DNA of 33,479 nucleotides, taken from NCBI GenBank assembly GCA_045106335.1, contig JBGCEM010000184.1:1-33479 (forward strand), in the 5' to 3' direction. Shown here in pieces: positions 1 to 8,045 of the stretch (its first letter is position 1; each line of letters starts with the position of its first letter). Source of the stretch: Aliishimia sp045106335. Its GTDB lineage: Bacteria; Pseudomonadota; Alphaproteobacteria; Rhodobacterales; Rhodobacteraceae. The notes under the pieces were generated by a model. That model saw only the letters and a list, made by a program, of their open reading frames with translations, was not told the DNA's origin and made no database searches. The translations under genes were made by a program, and so were the position numbers.

Positions 1-313
1 CCAGCGCATTCGTCTCGTGAGGAACTTTCGCAAACCGATCTTCGTGATCACTGGCGAATATGTCTGAGATATTCTTCTGGCATGCTTCCAGCACATTGAC
101 TGCAAAGTGACTGCAGCTGGCAAAGGCGTCATAGCTGGACAAGCTTTTGCTTGGGCACACCAGTAAGAGTGGCGGGTCAAGCGACACCGACGTGAATGAA
201 TTCGCCGTAAAGCCAACCGGAATGCCAGTGTCGGTCCGGGTCGTGACCACCGTCACGCCTGTCATAAAGCTGCCAAAGGCGCCCCGAAGGGCACGGCGGT
301 CATGAAGGCTCAT
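1..313 (-). CDS. Flavin reductase family protein, partial (C-terminus beyond left edge)
   Basis: The minus strand reads MSLHDRRALRGAFGSFMTGV followed by TVVTT, FTANSFTSVSLDPPLLLVC and a segment ending in HFAVNVL. This is the N-terminal pattern of the RutF/HpaC flavin reductase family: the FMTGVTVVTT strand, then the SFTSVSLDPPLLLVC flavin-binding stretch. These enzymes use NAD(P)H to reduce FMN or FAD for a partner monooxygenase. About 104 residues of an expected 160-170 are inside the window. The ATG at 313 overlaps the TGA of the upstream hydrolase (ATGA), so the two are translationally coupled. A flavin-dependent monooxygenase is expected just outside the window, but this is inference. Confidence 0.9.
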   Translation of the reverse strand, partial: MSLHDRRALRGAFGSFMTGVTVVTTRTDTGIPVGFTANSFTSVSLDPPLLLVCPSKSLSSYDAFASCSHFAVNVLEACQKNISDIFASDHEDRFAKVPHETNAL

Positions 314-1089
314 GCGGACATCTCATTGATCACGGAAAGTATGGCCGCATTTACCTCATTGGAATGTGTCATCGGCATCATATGCGCCGCGCCATCAACG
401 ATGATTGATCGTCCCATAGGTGCCAAAGAAGCCATCGTTTGGGACATTTCAGGGGTAGAGTTTGGTTCTTCAGACCCCGTGATAAATAACGCGGGGCAAG
501 ATAGGTGGGACAGGCCCTTGCGATTTGGTATCTGGCTGGTTGCAAAAGCGGTGTAGGCGCACTTGTAGGCAGCGGGGTGCACGTCGCTAAGCCAGCTGGC
601 ACAAGCCTCACGTTCGGCGCAGGCGTCCGTGCCGAACCAACGTTCTAAAGTCTGTGTTTGATCTGGTATGGACAGACCATCCAGACCCGCTGCGCGCCCT
701 TCCACGGCCTTTTGAGCAGGTAAGCTTCGTTCGAAAACGGCGTTCAACGAAACGACGGCGGTCACCACGTCAGGTGCACGACGCGCCAATTCAAGTGCAA
801 GCATTGCGCCCATTGAATGCCCAACCACTATGACTGGCGCATCCAACCCGTTAAGAACGCCCAACCCGGCACAGACAAAGTCTTCTAAAGAGGTAATAGT
901 GTCTGTCCATGGGCTTTCCCCATGTCCCGGCATATCCGGCGCAACGATCCGTGCCGGCAAACCGAATTGAGCGGCCCAAGCTTCTGCCCGCAGGCCAACA
1001 CCATGCAACAACAGCAGGTTTGGCCCTGTCCCACGGGCAATTGCGGACAGTCCGCTTAAGCTAGACCGCGGCTGGGTTGTCCACGTCAT
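310..1089 (-). CDS. Alpha/beta hydrolase fold protein
   Basis: The 259-residue protein has the alpha/beta hydrolase layout. LLLLHGVG (residues 25-32) forms the oxyanion-hole HG. GHSMG (90-94) is the nucleophile elbow with Ser92. GSEEPN (205-210) is the likely acid region, and His236 in GAAHMMP is the likely catalytic histidine. There is no signal peptide, so it is cytosolic. The start overlaps the end of the AA_synth gene by 29 bases and the stop overlaps the flavin reductase start by four, so the three genes form a tight operon. In Rut-type pathways a RutD-like hydrolase sits with RutF. This protein could hydrolyse an amide, carbamate or ester product of a ring-cleaving monooxygenase, but the substrate cannot be read from the sequence. 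Confidence 0.9.
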   Translation of the reverse strand: MTWTTQPRSSLSGLSAIARGTGPNLLLLHGVGLRAEAWAAQFGLPARIVAPDMPGHGESPWTDTITSLEDFVCAGLGVLNGLDAPVIVVGHSMGAMLALELARRAPDVVTAVVSLNAVFERSLPAQKAVEGRAAGLDGLSIPDQTQTLERWFGTDACAEREACASWLSDVHPAAYKCAYTAFATSQIPNRKGLSHLSCPALFITGSEEPNSTPEMSQTMASLAPMGRSIIVDGAAHMMPMTHSNEVNAAILSVINEMSA

Positions 1090-1660
1090 GGCCTAAGTCC
1101 TTTAAATCTTGATAGCGATCGCCAATACGGTGATGAGGACGACCATTCATCGCGGCCCCCAGAACCACCACGATTTCATCGTCTCGAGGCGCGTCTGGAA
1201 TAGCGAATTGGATGGTAAGATAATGGGATCGCCGCCCAGCATCATTCTTATCCATAAGTGGCACCATAATCGGTGCATTTGGCCCGCCACGTGTGTTTGT
1301 GAATGCCAGATACGATTTCGCGCCGACCGCCTCGCGGTAGAAGTTGCCAAACCGCAGGGTGTGGATCAGGCCAGAGGCATGTTCAATTTCGCCATTCACG
1401 CCAACTACGGCGGCCTTTCCATAGGCTTCGATGGCTTCGCCTGACCCTGCAAGCGCGATCATACGCTGTGTCATCATATCGCCGAGAACGGGACCGTAGG
1501 CATGGATTTCAGGCTTCAGATCTTCGACAAAGCGACCCGCCCAGGGGTTTTTGACGATGGCTGCCACTGCAAACATACGCCAAGGCGTCTCTGCTGGCTT
1601 AAAGCCTTCGATCAAGACCTCTTCGTCATAGGTTACAATCTTACGAATTTCCGGATGCAT
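1061..1660 (-). CDS. AA_synth (PF06684-like) family protein
   Basis: The 199-residue protein resembles the so-called amino acid synthesis family (PF06684). It begins with IRKIVTYDEEVLIEG, has the conserved AVAAIVKNPWAGRF near residues 31-44 and the GEIEHASGLIHTLRFGNFYRE core near 90-110, and ends with NGRPHHRIGDRYQDL. The family name is historical and its biochemical role is poorly known. The start is supported by GAAGGGA on the minus strand (1668-1674), seven bases before the ATG. It is the first gene of the operon with the hydrolase and flavin reductase, and it is transcribed away from the LysR gene at 1769. Family membership is fairly sure; a catabolic role is inferred from the neighbours. 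Confidence 0.85.
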   Translation of the reverse strand: MHPEIRKIVTYDEEVLIEGFKPAETPWRMFAVAAIVKNPWAGRFVEDLKPEIHAYGPVLGDMMTQRMIALAGSGEAIEAYGKAAVVGVNGEIEHASGLIHTLRFGNFYREAVGAKSYLAFTNTRGGPNAPIMVPLMDKNDAGRRSHYLTIQFAIPDAPRDDEIVVVLGAAMNGRPHHRIGDRYQDLKDLGHDVDNPAAV

Positions 1661-1698
1661 CTCGTTGTCCCTTCATGGTGTGTTAAACATATCGATTG

Positions 1699-1718
1699 CA
1701 TTTGACCTTTGACAAATG
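1699..1718. promoter_or_regulatory. Candidate LysR operator in the divergent promoter region
   Basis: The 108-bp gap between the divergent AA_synth and LysR genes contains CATTTG (1699-1704), eight bases, then CAAATG (1713-1718), a perfect 6-bp dyad. It contains the T-N11-A pattern typical of LysR-family sites. Its place between a regulator and a divergent operon supports an operator, but binding is not shown. Confidence 0.45.
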
Positions 1719-1768
1719 AAGGATTCAATGCCTCAATCATTAAAAAGACTAATAGGTCACTTGCTCAA

Positions 1769-2623
1769 ATGCGCCGTAGCACGCCCCCGCTCACTTGGTT
1801 CCGCTCTTTTGAAGCCTCTGCAAGAAACCTTAGCTTTACGGCCGCTGCAGACGAAATTGGCCTGACCCAATCCGCGGTAAGTCAGCAGGTGAAGTCTCTT
1901 GAAGAACGTCTTGGCGTGCCTTTGTTTCTGCGAAAACCACGAAGCCTTGCACTGACTGACGAAGGTCGAAAGTTGCTTCCGCAGGTGGCGGCTGCCCTTG
2001 GATCGCTTGCAGCCGCGACTGAAGCGTTTGACATCGGCATCGATAAAAATGTGGTAACCGTGGCAACTTCTGTCAGTGTTGCCCAATGGTGGATTTCACC
2101 TCGACTTAATGACTTCGTCCAAACCAACCCCGGTATCCGCGTGCGCCTTCTTAGTGCGGTTTGGCCTGATGATTTCCATACGCGCCAAGCAGATGTCGAG
2201 ATACGTTTTGGCACCGCCGCACAGGCTGGCAATGACGCAATATCTCTTGGTCCCAATTGCTTGGTGGCCGTAAAGTCGACGCGTTTGAAAGGAGACCTGG
2301 CGGACTTGCCTCTTATCGAAACCGTGGGGACTTCAACTGGCTGGAAAGCTTGGCAGCAGAAATATGGTGACCTGAGCACGCCCGTAATTTTCGCTGACAC
2401 CTATGGGTTGGCATTGCAGTTGGCGGCAGATGGAAACGGAGTAACGCTCGTCAGCGAATTTCTGGCTTCAAGAGCTTTAAGTACAGGCGCATTGGAGCAA
2501 ATCAGCGAGCGATCAATCGAGGCCAAGGAAGGGTACTATTTGTCCGTAAATGCGAAAGCAAAAGATGCTGGCATTTTTTCGGACTGGATCAAAAGATCTT
2601 TGGCTAATCCTGAACCTCTGTAG
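1769..2623 (+). CDS. LysR-family transcriptional regulator, GcvA-like
   Basis: The protein opens with TPPLTWFRSFEASARNLSFT, then AAADEIGLTQSAVSQQVKSL. This is the winged helix-turn-helix of LysR proteins, closest in wording to the GcvA subgroup. The rest is the usual periplasmic-binding-protein-like effector domain, giving 284 residues, normal for the family. The ATG at 1769 is preferred over the upstream one at 1709 because homologues begin a few residues before LTWF; the 20 extra residues look unlike the family. It is divergent from the AA_synth/hydrolase/flavin reductase operon and probably controls it in response to the substrate or an intermediate. Confidence 0.9.
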   Translation: MRRSTPPLTWFRSFEASARNLSFTAAADEIGLTQSAVSQQVKSLEERLGVPLFLRKPRSLALTDEGRKLLPQVAAALGSLAAATEAFDIGIDKNVVTVATSVSVAQWWISPRLNDFVQTNPGIRVRLLSAVWPDDFHTRQADVEIRFGTAAQAGNDAISLGPNCLVAVKSTRLKGDLADLPLIETVGTSTGWKAWQQKYGDLSTPVIFADTYGLALQLAADGNGVTLVSEFLASRALSTGALEQISERSIEAKEGYYLSVNAKAKDAGIFSDWIKRSLANPEPL

Positions 2624-2724
2624 TCACTGGATAAATCCTTTCACAAGCGCGTAATTTGTTCTTTTGGCAAACATATTTACGTGGTCTCACATCAACGCGT
2701 GATATCTTCCAAACGCTAAAACCT

Positions 2725-2742
2725 GGCGCATCAAGCTGCGCC
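2725..2742 (+). terminator. Weak hairpin, possible terminator of the LysR gene
   Basis: GGCGCA (2725-2730), loop TCAAGC, TGCGCC (2737-2742) form a perfect 6-bp GC-rich stem about 100 bases after the LysR stop. Only a TT follows rather than a T-run, so intrinsic termination is uncertain. Confidence 0.3.
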
Positions 2743-2921
2743 TTCCAATCCCTGATTTCAATGCCCACTCTGAGATCCGGGTTTCTTTACATTTTAAATG
2801 GCGCCATACACTGCCCGACAAGATGTTCCTTCAGGGCCGTCTAGACAACAATTGGTTGCGTTTTGTTTTTGATTGCGCACTTCATTACTTGGCCGTTATT
2901 TTCTGTAACTGAAGTCGATCC

Positions 2922-2927
2922 AGAGGA
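2922..2927 (+). promoter_or_regulatory. Ribosome binding site that decides a TTG start
   Basis: AGAGGA lies six bases before the TTG at 2934 and fifteen bases before the in-frame ATG at 2943. The spacing favours the TTG as the start of the MMPL transporter. Confidence 0.6.
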
Positions 2928-2933
2928 AAAATT

Positions 2934-5525
2934 TTGCAAAAAATGAATTTGTTATCTGAACTTGGCGTGCGTCGTCCGAAATTATGTTTTTGGGCGACGG
3001 GCCTGGTTTGTTTGCTTTTGCTAATCTTGGTGCTTGCGCCAACGGTTTCGCAGCCTTTGCAGCGGGTGTTATTTCCGTTGCAGATCGACACTGACCCAGA
3101 GAACATGCTGGCCGAAGACGAAGATGTCCGGGTCACCCATAACGCTTTGAAGGATCGGTTCAATCTGAACGATTTTATCGTGGTTGGGATTGTAAACCCC
3201 AACCGCGCCGAAGGCGTGTTTACTCCGGGCAGCCTTGCCGACATCCATGCGTTGACGCAAACCGCTACCGATCTGCAATGGCAGGACAAGGACGGCACAC
3301 CACGCGGGGTTGTGCGTGTTGATGTGATTGCGCCTTCGGTGGTGGATAATATTGAGCAGGCGGGGTTTGGTGCCGTGCGCTTCGAGTGGCTGATGGAGGA
3401 GCCGCCCGAAACGGCAGAAGACGCGCGCGCGGTGGCGCAAAAAGCGTCACGCATTCCGATGCATAAAGACACTTTGGTGTCGGGCGATCAAAAGTCGATG
3501 GCGTTGTATCTTCCGATTGAGCAAAAATCAGACAGCTATCGTGTAGCGCAAGTCCTGCGTGAACAGATCGCAACATTTTCGAATGGCGATACCTATCACA
3601 TTACCGGTCTCAGCATTGCGCAGGATCAATTTGGTATAGAGATGTTCATTCAAATGGCGATTTCTGCGCCGCTGGCAATGATCTTGATTTTCGCGTTGAT
3701 GTGGGTGTTTTTCCGCAATCTCAACCTTGTTGTGGCCCCGATGATCGTAGCCATGGCGTCGGTGTTGATGACCATGGGTTTGCTGATCGTGACCGGCAAT
3801 ACCGTGCATATCATGTCCTCGATGATCCCGGTCTTCATTATGCCGATTGCGGTATTGGACGCAGTGCATGTTTTGTCAGATTTTTATGATCGGTATCCAC
3901 GTATCAAAGACCGGCGCGAGACTTTAAAACAGGTGATGACCGCTTTGTGGAAACCGATGTTGTTTACCACCTTGACGACGGCCGTTGGTTTCGCGTCTTT
4001 GGCTTTGGCGGACATTCCGCCAGTGCAGGTCTTTGGGGTCTTTGTGGCTCTGGGTGTGGTGGCGGCTTGGTTCTTTACCATGACATTGGTGCCTGCTTAT
4101 ATCATGTCTATGCGCCCTGAGGCTTTTGAGACGTTCGGCAACCACAGGGACGGCAAGGCGGGGACTGGGGCATTGCCTGGTCTTGGTCGGTTTGCGTATC
4201 GTTCGGCTAAACCTGTATTGCTGTTAACTGTCGCGCTTTATGGTGTTGCGGTCTTCGGAATTAGCCAGATCCGCATCAATGACAACCCAGTCAACTGGTT
4301 CCAAGCGGACCATGAAATTCGCGTGGCGGATCGGGCCTTGAATGAGGCGTTCGCGGGCACCTATATGGCCTATCTCGCCTTTGACGCGGGCGCGCCGGAT
4401 GCGTCTCGGTTGGGTGCGGGCGCCTTGGATGGGCTGGCACCAGAGGTGCGATCGATCTTGCAGCAGGCGGACAGTTTTGACGCAAAATTTGAGGTCGCAG
4501 AAACCCGCCGGATGGAGGCCGAGACCGACGCCGATTTTGCGGCCTGGGAGGATGCCTTGGTCGTGCTGGATCGCGCGCGCCAGCAGTCCGAAGTGTTCAA
4601 GTCGCCAGAGTTGCTTGGATGGATGGAAGATCTGCAGGCGCATTTGATGACCACAGGGCATGTCGGGAAATCCAATGGCGTCAATGAGATCATCAAGACA
4701 GTGTACCGAGAGCTGCAAGAAGGGGATCCGGCGCAATATCGGATTCCAGACACCTCGGATGCAGTGGCGCAGACCCTGATCACCTTCCAATCCAGCCACC
4801 GGCCCAATGATCTGTGGCATTTTGTGACCCCCGATTACCGGTCTTCGGTCATCTGGCTACAACTGAAGACCGGCGAGAACCAGGACATGGCTTCGGTGGT
4901 TGCCTCTGTTGATCGCTATGTGGCGGCCAATCCTGCACCTGTTGCGCTGAAGAAAGACTGGTTTGGGCTGACCTATATAAATGTCGTTTGGCAAGAAAAG
5001 ATGGTTACGGGAATGATGACCGCTTTTGCGTCCAGCTTTTTGGTTGTGCTGATCATGCTGACTTTGCTGTTTAAGTCCTTCTTGTGGGGACTTTTGTCGA
5101 TGGTCCCGCTGACGATGTCGATTGGCTTGATGTATGGTCTGATTGGGTTTGTCGGTAAGGATTATGACATGCCAATCGCGGTGTTGTCTTCGCTTAGTCT
5201 GGGACTTGCGGTTGACTATGCCATTCACTTTATGGCGCGAAGTCGTGATATCCGACAGCGCCATTCCAGCTGGCAAGAGGCATTGCCCGAAGTCTTTGGG
5301 GAACCTGCACGCGCCATTTTTCGAAATGTTGTGGTTGTTGGGATTGGGTTCACCCCGTTGATTGTTGCCCCTTTGACGCCGTATCAAACTGTCGGTGTGT
5401 TTATTTCGATGATTTTATTGATCTCGGGTCTGGCGTCACTTATTATTTTGCCAGCGTTGATTGCAAGTTCCGAGAAATGGTTGTTTCCTGAATCCAAATC
5501 CAAGCCGTCGGGGGCTGCAAAATGA
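2934..5525 (+). CDS. MMPL/RND-superfamily transporter
   Basis: The 863-residue inner-membrane protein has the two-fold RND plan. TM1 (about 19-40) precedes a large periplasmic loop (about 45-230), then TM2-6 (about 231-395), TM7 (about 425-446), a second periplasmic loop (about 447-690) and TM8-12 (about 695-850). The segments PVFIMPIAVLDAVHVLSDFY and SSLSLGLAVDYAIHFMARSR are the duplicated TM4-like MMPL motifs, the second with the conserved D-Y pair. MMPL proteins export lipids or hydrophobic compounds using the proton gradient. A TTG start at 2934 is chosen because of the Shine-Dalgarno spacing. The stop overlaps the LolA-like gene (ATGA), and a beta-barrel gene follows, so the three probably move a hydrophobic substrate across the envelope. 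The substrate is unknown. Confidence 0.9.
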   Translation: MQKMNLLSELGVRRPKLCFWATGLVCLLLLILVLAPTVSQPLQRVLFPLQIDTDPENMLAEDEDVRVTHNALKDRFNLNDFIVVGIVNPNRAEGVFTPGSLADIHALTQTATDLQWQDKDGTPRGVVRVDVIAPSVVDNIEQAGFGAVRFEWLMEEPPETAEDARAVAQKASRIPMHKDTLVSGDQKSMALYLPIEQKSDSYRVAQVLREQIATFSNGDTYHITGLSIAQDQFGIEMFIQMAISAPLAMILIFALMWVFFRNLNLVVAPMIVAMASVLMTMGLLIVTGNTVHIMSSMIPVFIMPIAVLDAVHVLSDFYDRYPRIKDRRETLKQVMTALWKPMLFTTLTTAVGFASLALADIPPVQVFGVFVALGVVAAWFFTMTLVPAYIMSMRPEAFETFGNHRDGKAGTGALPGLGRFAYRSAKPVLLLTVALYGVAVFGISQIRINDNPVNWFQADHEIRVADRALNEAFAGTYMAYLAFDAGAPDASRLGAGALDGLAPEVRSILQQADSFDAKFEVAETRRMEAETDADFAAWEDALVVLDRARQQSEVFKSPELLGWMEDLQAHLMTTGHVGKSNGVNEIIKTVYRELQEGDPAQYRIPDTSDAVAQTLITFQSSHRPNDLWHFVTPDYRSSVIWLQLKTGENQDMASVVASVDRYVAANPAPVALKKDWFGLTYINVVWQEKMVTGMMTAFASSFLVVLIMLTLLFKSFLWGLLSMVPLTMSIGLMYGLIGFVGKDYDMPIAVLSSLSLGLAVDYAIHFMARSRDIRQRHSSWQEALPEVFGEPARAIFRNVVVVGIGFTPLIVAPLTPYQTVGVFISMILLISGLASLIILPALIASSEKWLFPESKSKPSGAAK

Positions 5526-6283
5526 TCAGACTTTTAGCGTTTCTCCTATTCCTACCATCGCTCGTTTTTGCTCAATCTGCCAACGAGATCGCAGCGCGCT
5601 CAAGTGCCGCGCATTATTATGCGGGCGGGGATGGACGATCAAATTTGACGATGAAAATAAGCGGCAATCGCAGCCGTGAAATGGTGATCCTGCGCAAGAA
5701 CCTTGGCCAGGCCAATGGCAATCAGAATATGTATGTTCATTTCTCACGCCCAGCGGATGTGAACAACACAGCCTTTTTGGTTTGGAAAAAGCCAAAATCC
5801 AAGGATGATCGTTGGATCTATCTGCCTGCGTTGGACGCTGTGCGCCGTATCGCTGCCAGTGACGAACGGACATCGTTTGTTGGCTCACATTTTTTCTATG
5901 AAGATATGTCCGGTCGCTCGCCTTTTGAGGACAAACACGCGCTAATTGAAACGACGAATGATTTATTCGTTCTGGAAAGCACGCCAAAATCCAAACGCGG
6001 CGTCGAGTTTGCGAAATACCGCACCTATATTCATAAAGGCACCTTTCTGCCAACAAAGGTCGACTACTATGACCGCGGTGGTCAGATCTATCGTACATAT
6101 GAGGCGCTGAAGGTTTCGACGGTGCAAGGGGTTCCGACAGTTGTGAAGGCCCGGATGAGCGACAAAACGATGGGGGGGTCGACCACCATCAGTCTGGCGC
6201 GTGTTCGGTATGGGCTTGGTTTGCCCAAGAATGTGTTCACGGAACGCTCTTTGCGTGCCGCTCCGACGGAGCATCTAAGATAA
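5522..6283 (+). CDS. Outer membrane lipoprotein-sorting (LolA-like) periplasmic protein
   Basis: The 253-residue protein has a clear signal peptide (MIRLLAFLLFLPSLVFA, cleavage before QSANEI). The mature part is a LolA-like beta domain of the type (PF17131-like) that accompanies MMPL/RND transporters: NLTMKISGNRSREMVIL, then YVHFSRPADVNNTAFLVW, RWIYLPALDAVRRIAA and HFFYEDMSGRS, which is characteristic. Such proteins are half-open beta barrels with a hydrophobic groove that binds acyl chains. The start overlaps the MMPL stop and the end touches the barrel gene, so it is the middle of a three-gene unit. It probably shuttles the transporter substrate through the periplasm. It is not the housekeeping LolA, which stands with ftsK. 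Confidence 0.88.
   Translation: MIRLLAFLLFLPSLVFAQSANEIAARSSAAHYYAGGDGRSNLTMKISGNRSREMVILRKNLGQANGNQNMYVHFSRPADVNNTAFLVWKKPKSKDDRWIYLPALDAVRRIAASDERTSFVGSHFFYEDMSGRSPFEDKHALIETTNDLFVLESTPKSKRGVEFAKYRTYIHKGTFLPTKVDYYDRGGQIYRTYEALKVSTVQGVPTVVKARMSDKTMGGSTTISLARVRYGLGLPKNVFTERSLRAAPTEHLR
6268..6282 (+). promoter_or_regulatory. Shine-Dalgarno and apparent ATA start of the barrel gene
   Basis: GGAG (6268-6271) is followed after eight bases by ATA (6280-6282), which begins a reading frame encoding a typical signal peptide. No ATG, GTG or TTG exists in this frame before 6349. The ATA overlaps the LolA-like stop as ATAA, just where an ATGA overlap would be expected. Either the start is genuinely ATA, or an ATG was changed by mutation or sequencing error. 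Confidence 0.5.
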
Positions 6284-7632
6284 CCAGATATCTTCCCTTT
6301 GTAGCCGCGCTTGTCGCAAGTCCTCTTTGGGGGCAGGGCGCCCCTGCTTTGCCAGAAGGCCTGTCAGGGCTGACAATGGCTCCGTCTTCTGTCGCGCCGC
6401 CTTTGCCCGCCGCGCCATATGAGGTCTCTGAGGACAGCGTTGATGCGCCAGACCCAAGCAATGGGTTCGCTAAGGTCTCGGGCTTCACAGAGCTTCGCTG
6501 GAACACGCGCTTGAACAGCGATCCTTTTCAAAAACGTGAAACTATAAGTGAGTTCCGTGCGCATCTTGAAGTAGAGGGCGCGACCATTCCTTTCCGTTTT
6601 GCCGCGGATCTGCTGTTTGATGACATTGATGAAGACTCTGAAGGCGAGGGCGTTTTTGATGTGCGAGAGGCCAGCCTGCTGCTGCGACCAGCCGATAATA
6701 TCGACGTGCGACTGGGCCGGCAAATCTTGACATGGGGCACGGGGGATTTGATGTTTATCAATGACGTTTTCCCCAAAGACTATGTCAGCTTTTTTGCAGG
6801 ACGTTCGGATAATTACCTTAAGGCACCGGCAGATGCAGCGCGGGTTGGCATCTTTACCGACCTCGTCAATGTCGATTTTGTTTTGATGTCAGCACAAAGC
6901 GTTGACCGAAGTATCGATGGCGAAAGGTTAAGCTTTACTGAACCCTCGAATGGACTGGCTCGCGGCCGCAATAATGTGTTCGAAAGCGATGCCCCCAGCG
7001 GGGTGGAATATGCCTTGCGGGCCTATCGGACCTTTGGGTCATATGAAGTGGCCGGCTATGCATATTACGGTCATTGGAAAAGCCCAGGCGGCGTTAATGC
7101 TGCGACGGGGCGGGGCGTTTATCCCGAGCTTTCCGTTTACGGTGCAAGTGTGCGCGGGCCTCTGGCGGGCGGGATCGCAAGCGCGGAATTTGGAATTTAT
7201 GACAGCCGTGAAGACCACAATGGGACCAACCCGTTGATCAACAATGGCGAAAAGCGGATTCTGCTTGGGTTTGAACGTGAGATCGCGTCGGAAACCACGC
7301 TTGGCATCCAATATTATCTCGCGCGTATGGACAATCATGCGGCTTATGTCGCATCAGCTCCGGCGGGCAGTGTCATTCAAGACGAGAACCGCGATTTGGT
7401 GTCTGTGCGCCTTACAAAGTTTGCGCTGCGGCAAACGCTGACAGCCTCGGCTATCGCGTTTTATAGCCCGACGCAGAAAGACAGTTATCTGCGCATGGAT
7501 GTGTCCTATCGGCCAACAGATTCTTTGACGTTGAATGCAAATTTGGGCCATTTCATAGGAGATGCGCACACACCCTTTGGGCAGTTTGAAACTGGTAGCA
7601 ATTTCGGAATCGGTGTCCGATACAGCTTTTGA
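6280..7632 (+). CDS. Outer-membrane beta-barrel protein (porin-like) with signal peptide
   Basis: From the ATA at 6280 the frame gives TRYLPFVAALVASPLWGQGA, a good signal peptide, then 430 residues rich in alternating strands. Examples are LRLGRQ-like VRLGRQILTWGTGDLMFINDV near residues 140-165, repeated GIQYYLARM-type strands and a terminal NFGIGVRYSF. The C-terminal phenylalanine is the outer-membrane assembly signal. The LGRQ...WG.GD pattern recalls DUF1302-like barrels found with RND/MMPL and LolA/DUF1329-type proteins. Starting at the first canonical codon (TTG 6349) would destroy the signal peptide, which argues against it. The protein is likely the outer-membrane member of the MMPL/LolA-like system. 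Confidence 0.8.
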   Translation: MTRYLPFVAALVASPLWGQGAPALPEGLSGLTMAPSSVAPPLPAAPYEVSEDSVDAPDPSNGFAKVSGFTELRWNTRLNSDPFQKRETISEFRAHLEVEGATIPFRFAADLLFDDIDEDSEGEGVFDVREASLLLRPADNIDVRLGRQILTWGTGDLMFINDVFPKDYVSFFAGRSDNYLKAPADAARVGIFTDLVNVDFVLMSAQSVDRSIDGERLSFTEPSNGLARGRNNVFESDAPSGVEYALRAYRTFGSYEVAGYAYYGHWKSPGGVNAATGRGVYPELSVYGASVRGPLAGGIASAEFGIYDSREDHNGTNPLINNGEKRILLGFEREIASETTLGIQYYLARMDNHAAYVASAPAGSVIQDENRDLVSVRLTKFALRQTLTASAIAFYSPTQKDSYLRMDVSYRPTDSLTLNANLGHFIGDAHTPFGQFETGSNFGIGVRYSF

Positions 7633-8045
7633 CCCACCATTGAAATTGAGGTTCGACCTTCAAGGCCACCGGGCGCCTCGCTTAAAGACGCGTGCAAAAC
7701 GCGTTTATCGGACATCGCCATGCGACTTACGCAAACATTAAACGCGAACCCGACCTCCGCCAAAAAATGATGCGCTAACATCCTGAAATCAGAGCATAAT
7801 ACAGCCCACACGCGGCGGCCTGAGAAGACAAGAACAGCGCGTTAACAAGACTGTTTCCCCCCTAAACAAAAACGTCACGGCTCTGCGTTCAAGTGGGTTA
7901 ATTTTCGGTGTCAATTTATGGGGCGAGCAGGTCATTTCTCAGGGACCTCGTCGACAGACAGCGCGGGTGTTTTGGCCCAGCATTCCTTAGGGCGGGTGTT
8001 GGCAAATCACACTTAGTTTTGCAGTATTCGGGTTAGGAGCATTTT
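7633..8045. other. Intergenic region (413 bp) before the deacylase operon
   Basis: No gene is seen. It contains the hairpin at 7688-7704, a short dyad AGGTC/GACCT (7929-7933 and 7944-7948) and two direct repeats of GCGGGTGT (7963-7970 and 7992-7999), 29 bp apart. The latter could be an operator for the following operon. AGGAG at 8035-8039 is the ribosome binding site of the deacylase. No promoter boxes could be assigned with confidence. Confidence 0.55.
7688..7704 (+). terminator. Candidate terminator of the MMPL operon
   Basis: ACGCGT, loop GCAAA, ACGCGT form a 6-bp stem, lengthened by a G-T and an A-T pair, followed by TTTATC. It lies 56 bases after the barrel stop. The T-tail is short, so the call is moderate. 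Confidence 0.45.

Larger units (their letters stand above)
2624..2933. other. Intergenic region (310 bp) between LysR and the MMPL operon
   Basis: No convincing gene is present; the one 62-codon reading frame on the plus strand has no ribosome binding site and no recognisable composition. The region holds a 6-bp GC-rich hairpin (2725-2742). The last 100 bases are AT-rich and must carry the promoter of the MMPL operon, but no clear -35/-10 pair stands out. Confidence 0.6.

Noticed and set aside
2656..2844. 62-codon plus-strand frame in the LysR/MMPL gap
   Set aside because: No ribosome binding site, cysteine-rich random-like product, and it overlaps the hairpin at 2725-2742.
7963..7999. Direct repeat GCGGGTGT before the deacylase operon
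   Set aside because: Eight bases repeated twice is weak evidence, and no regulator gene is adjacent.
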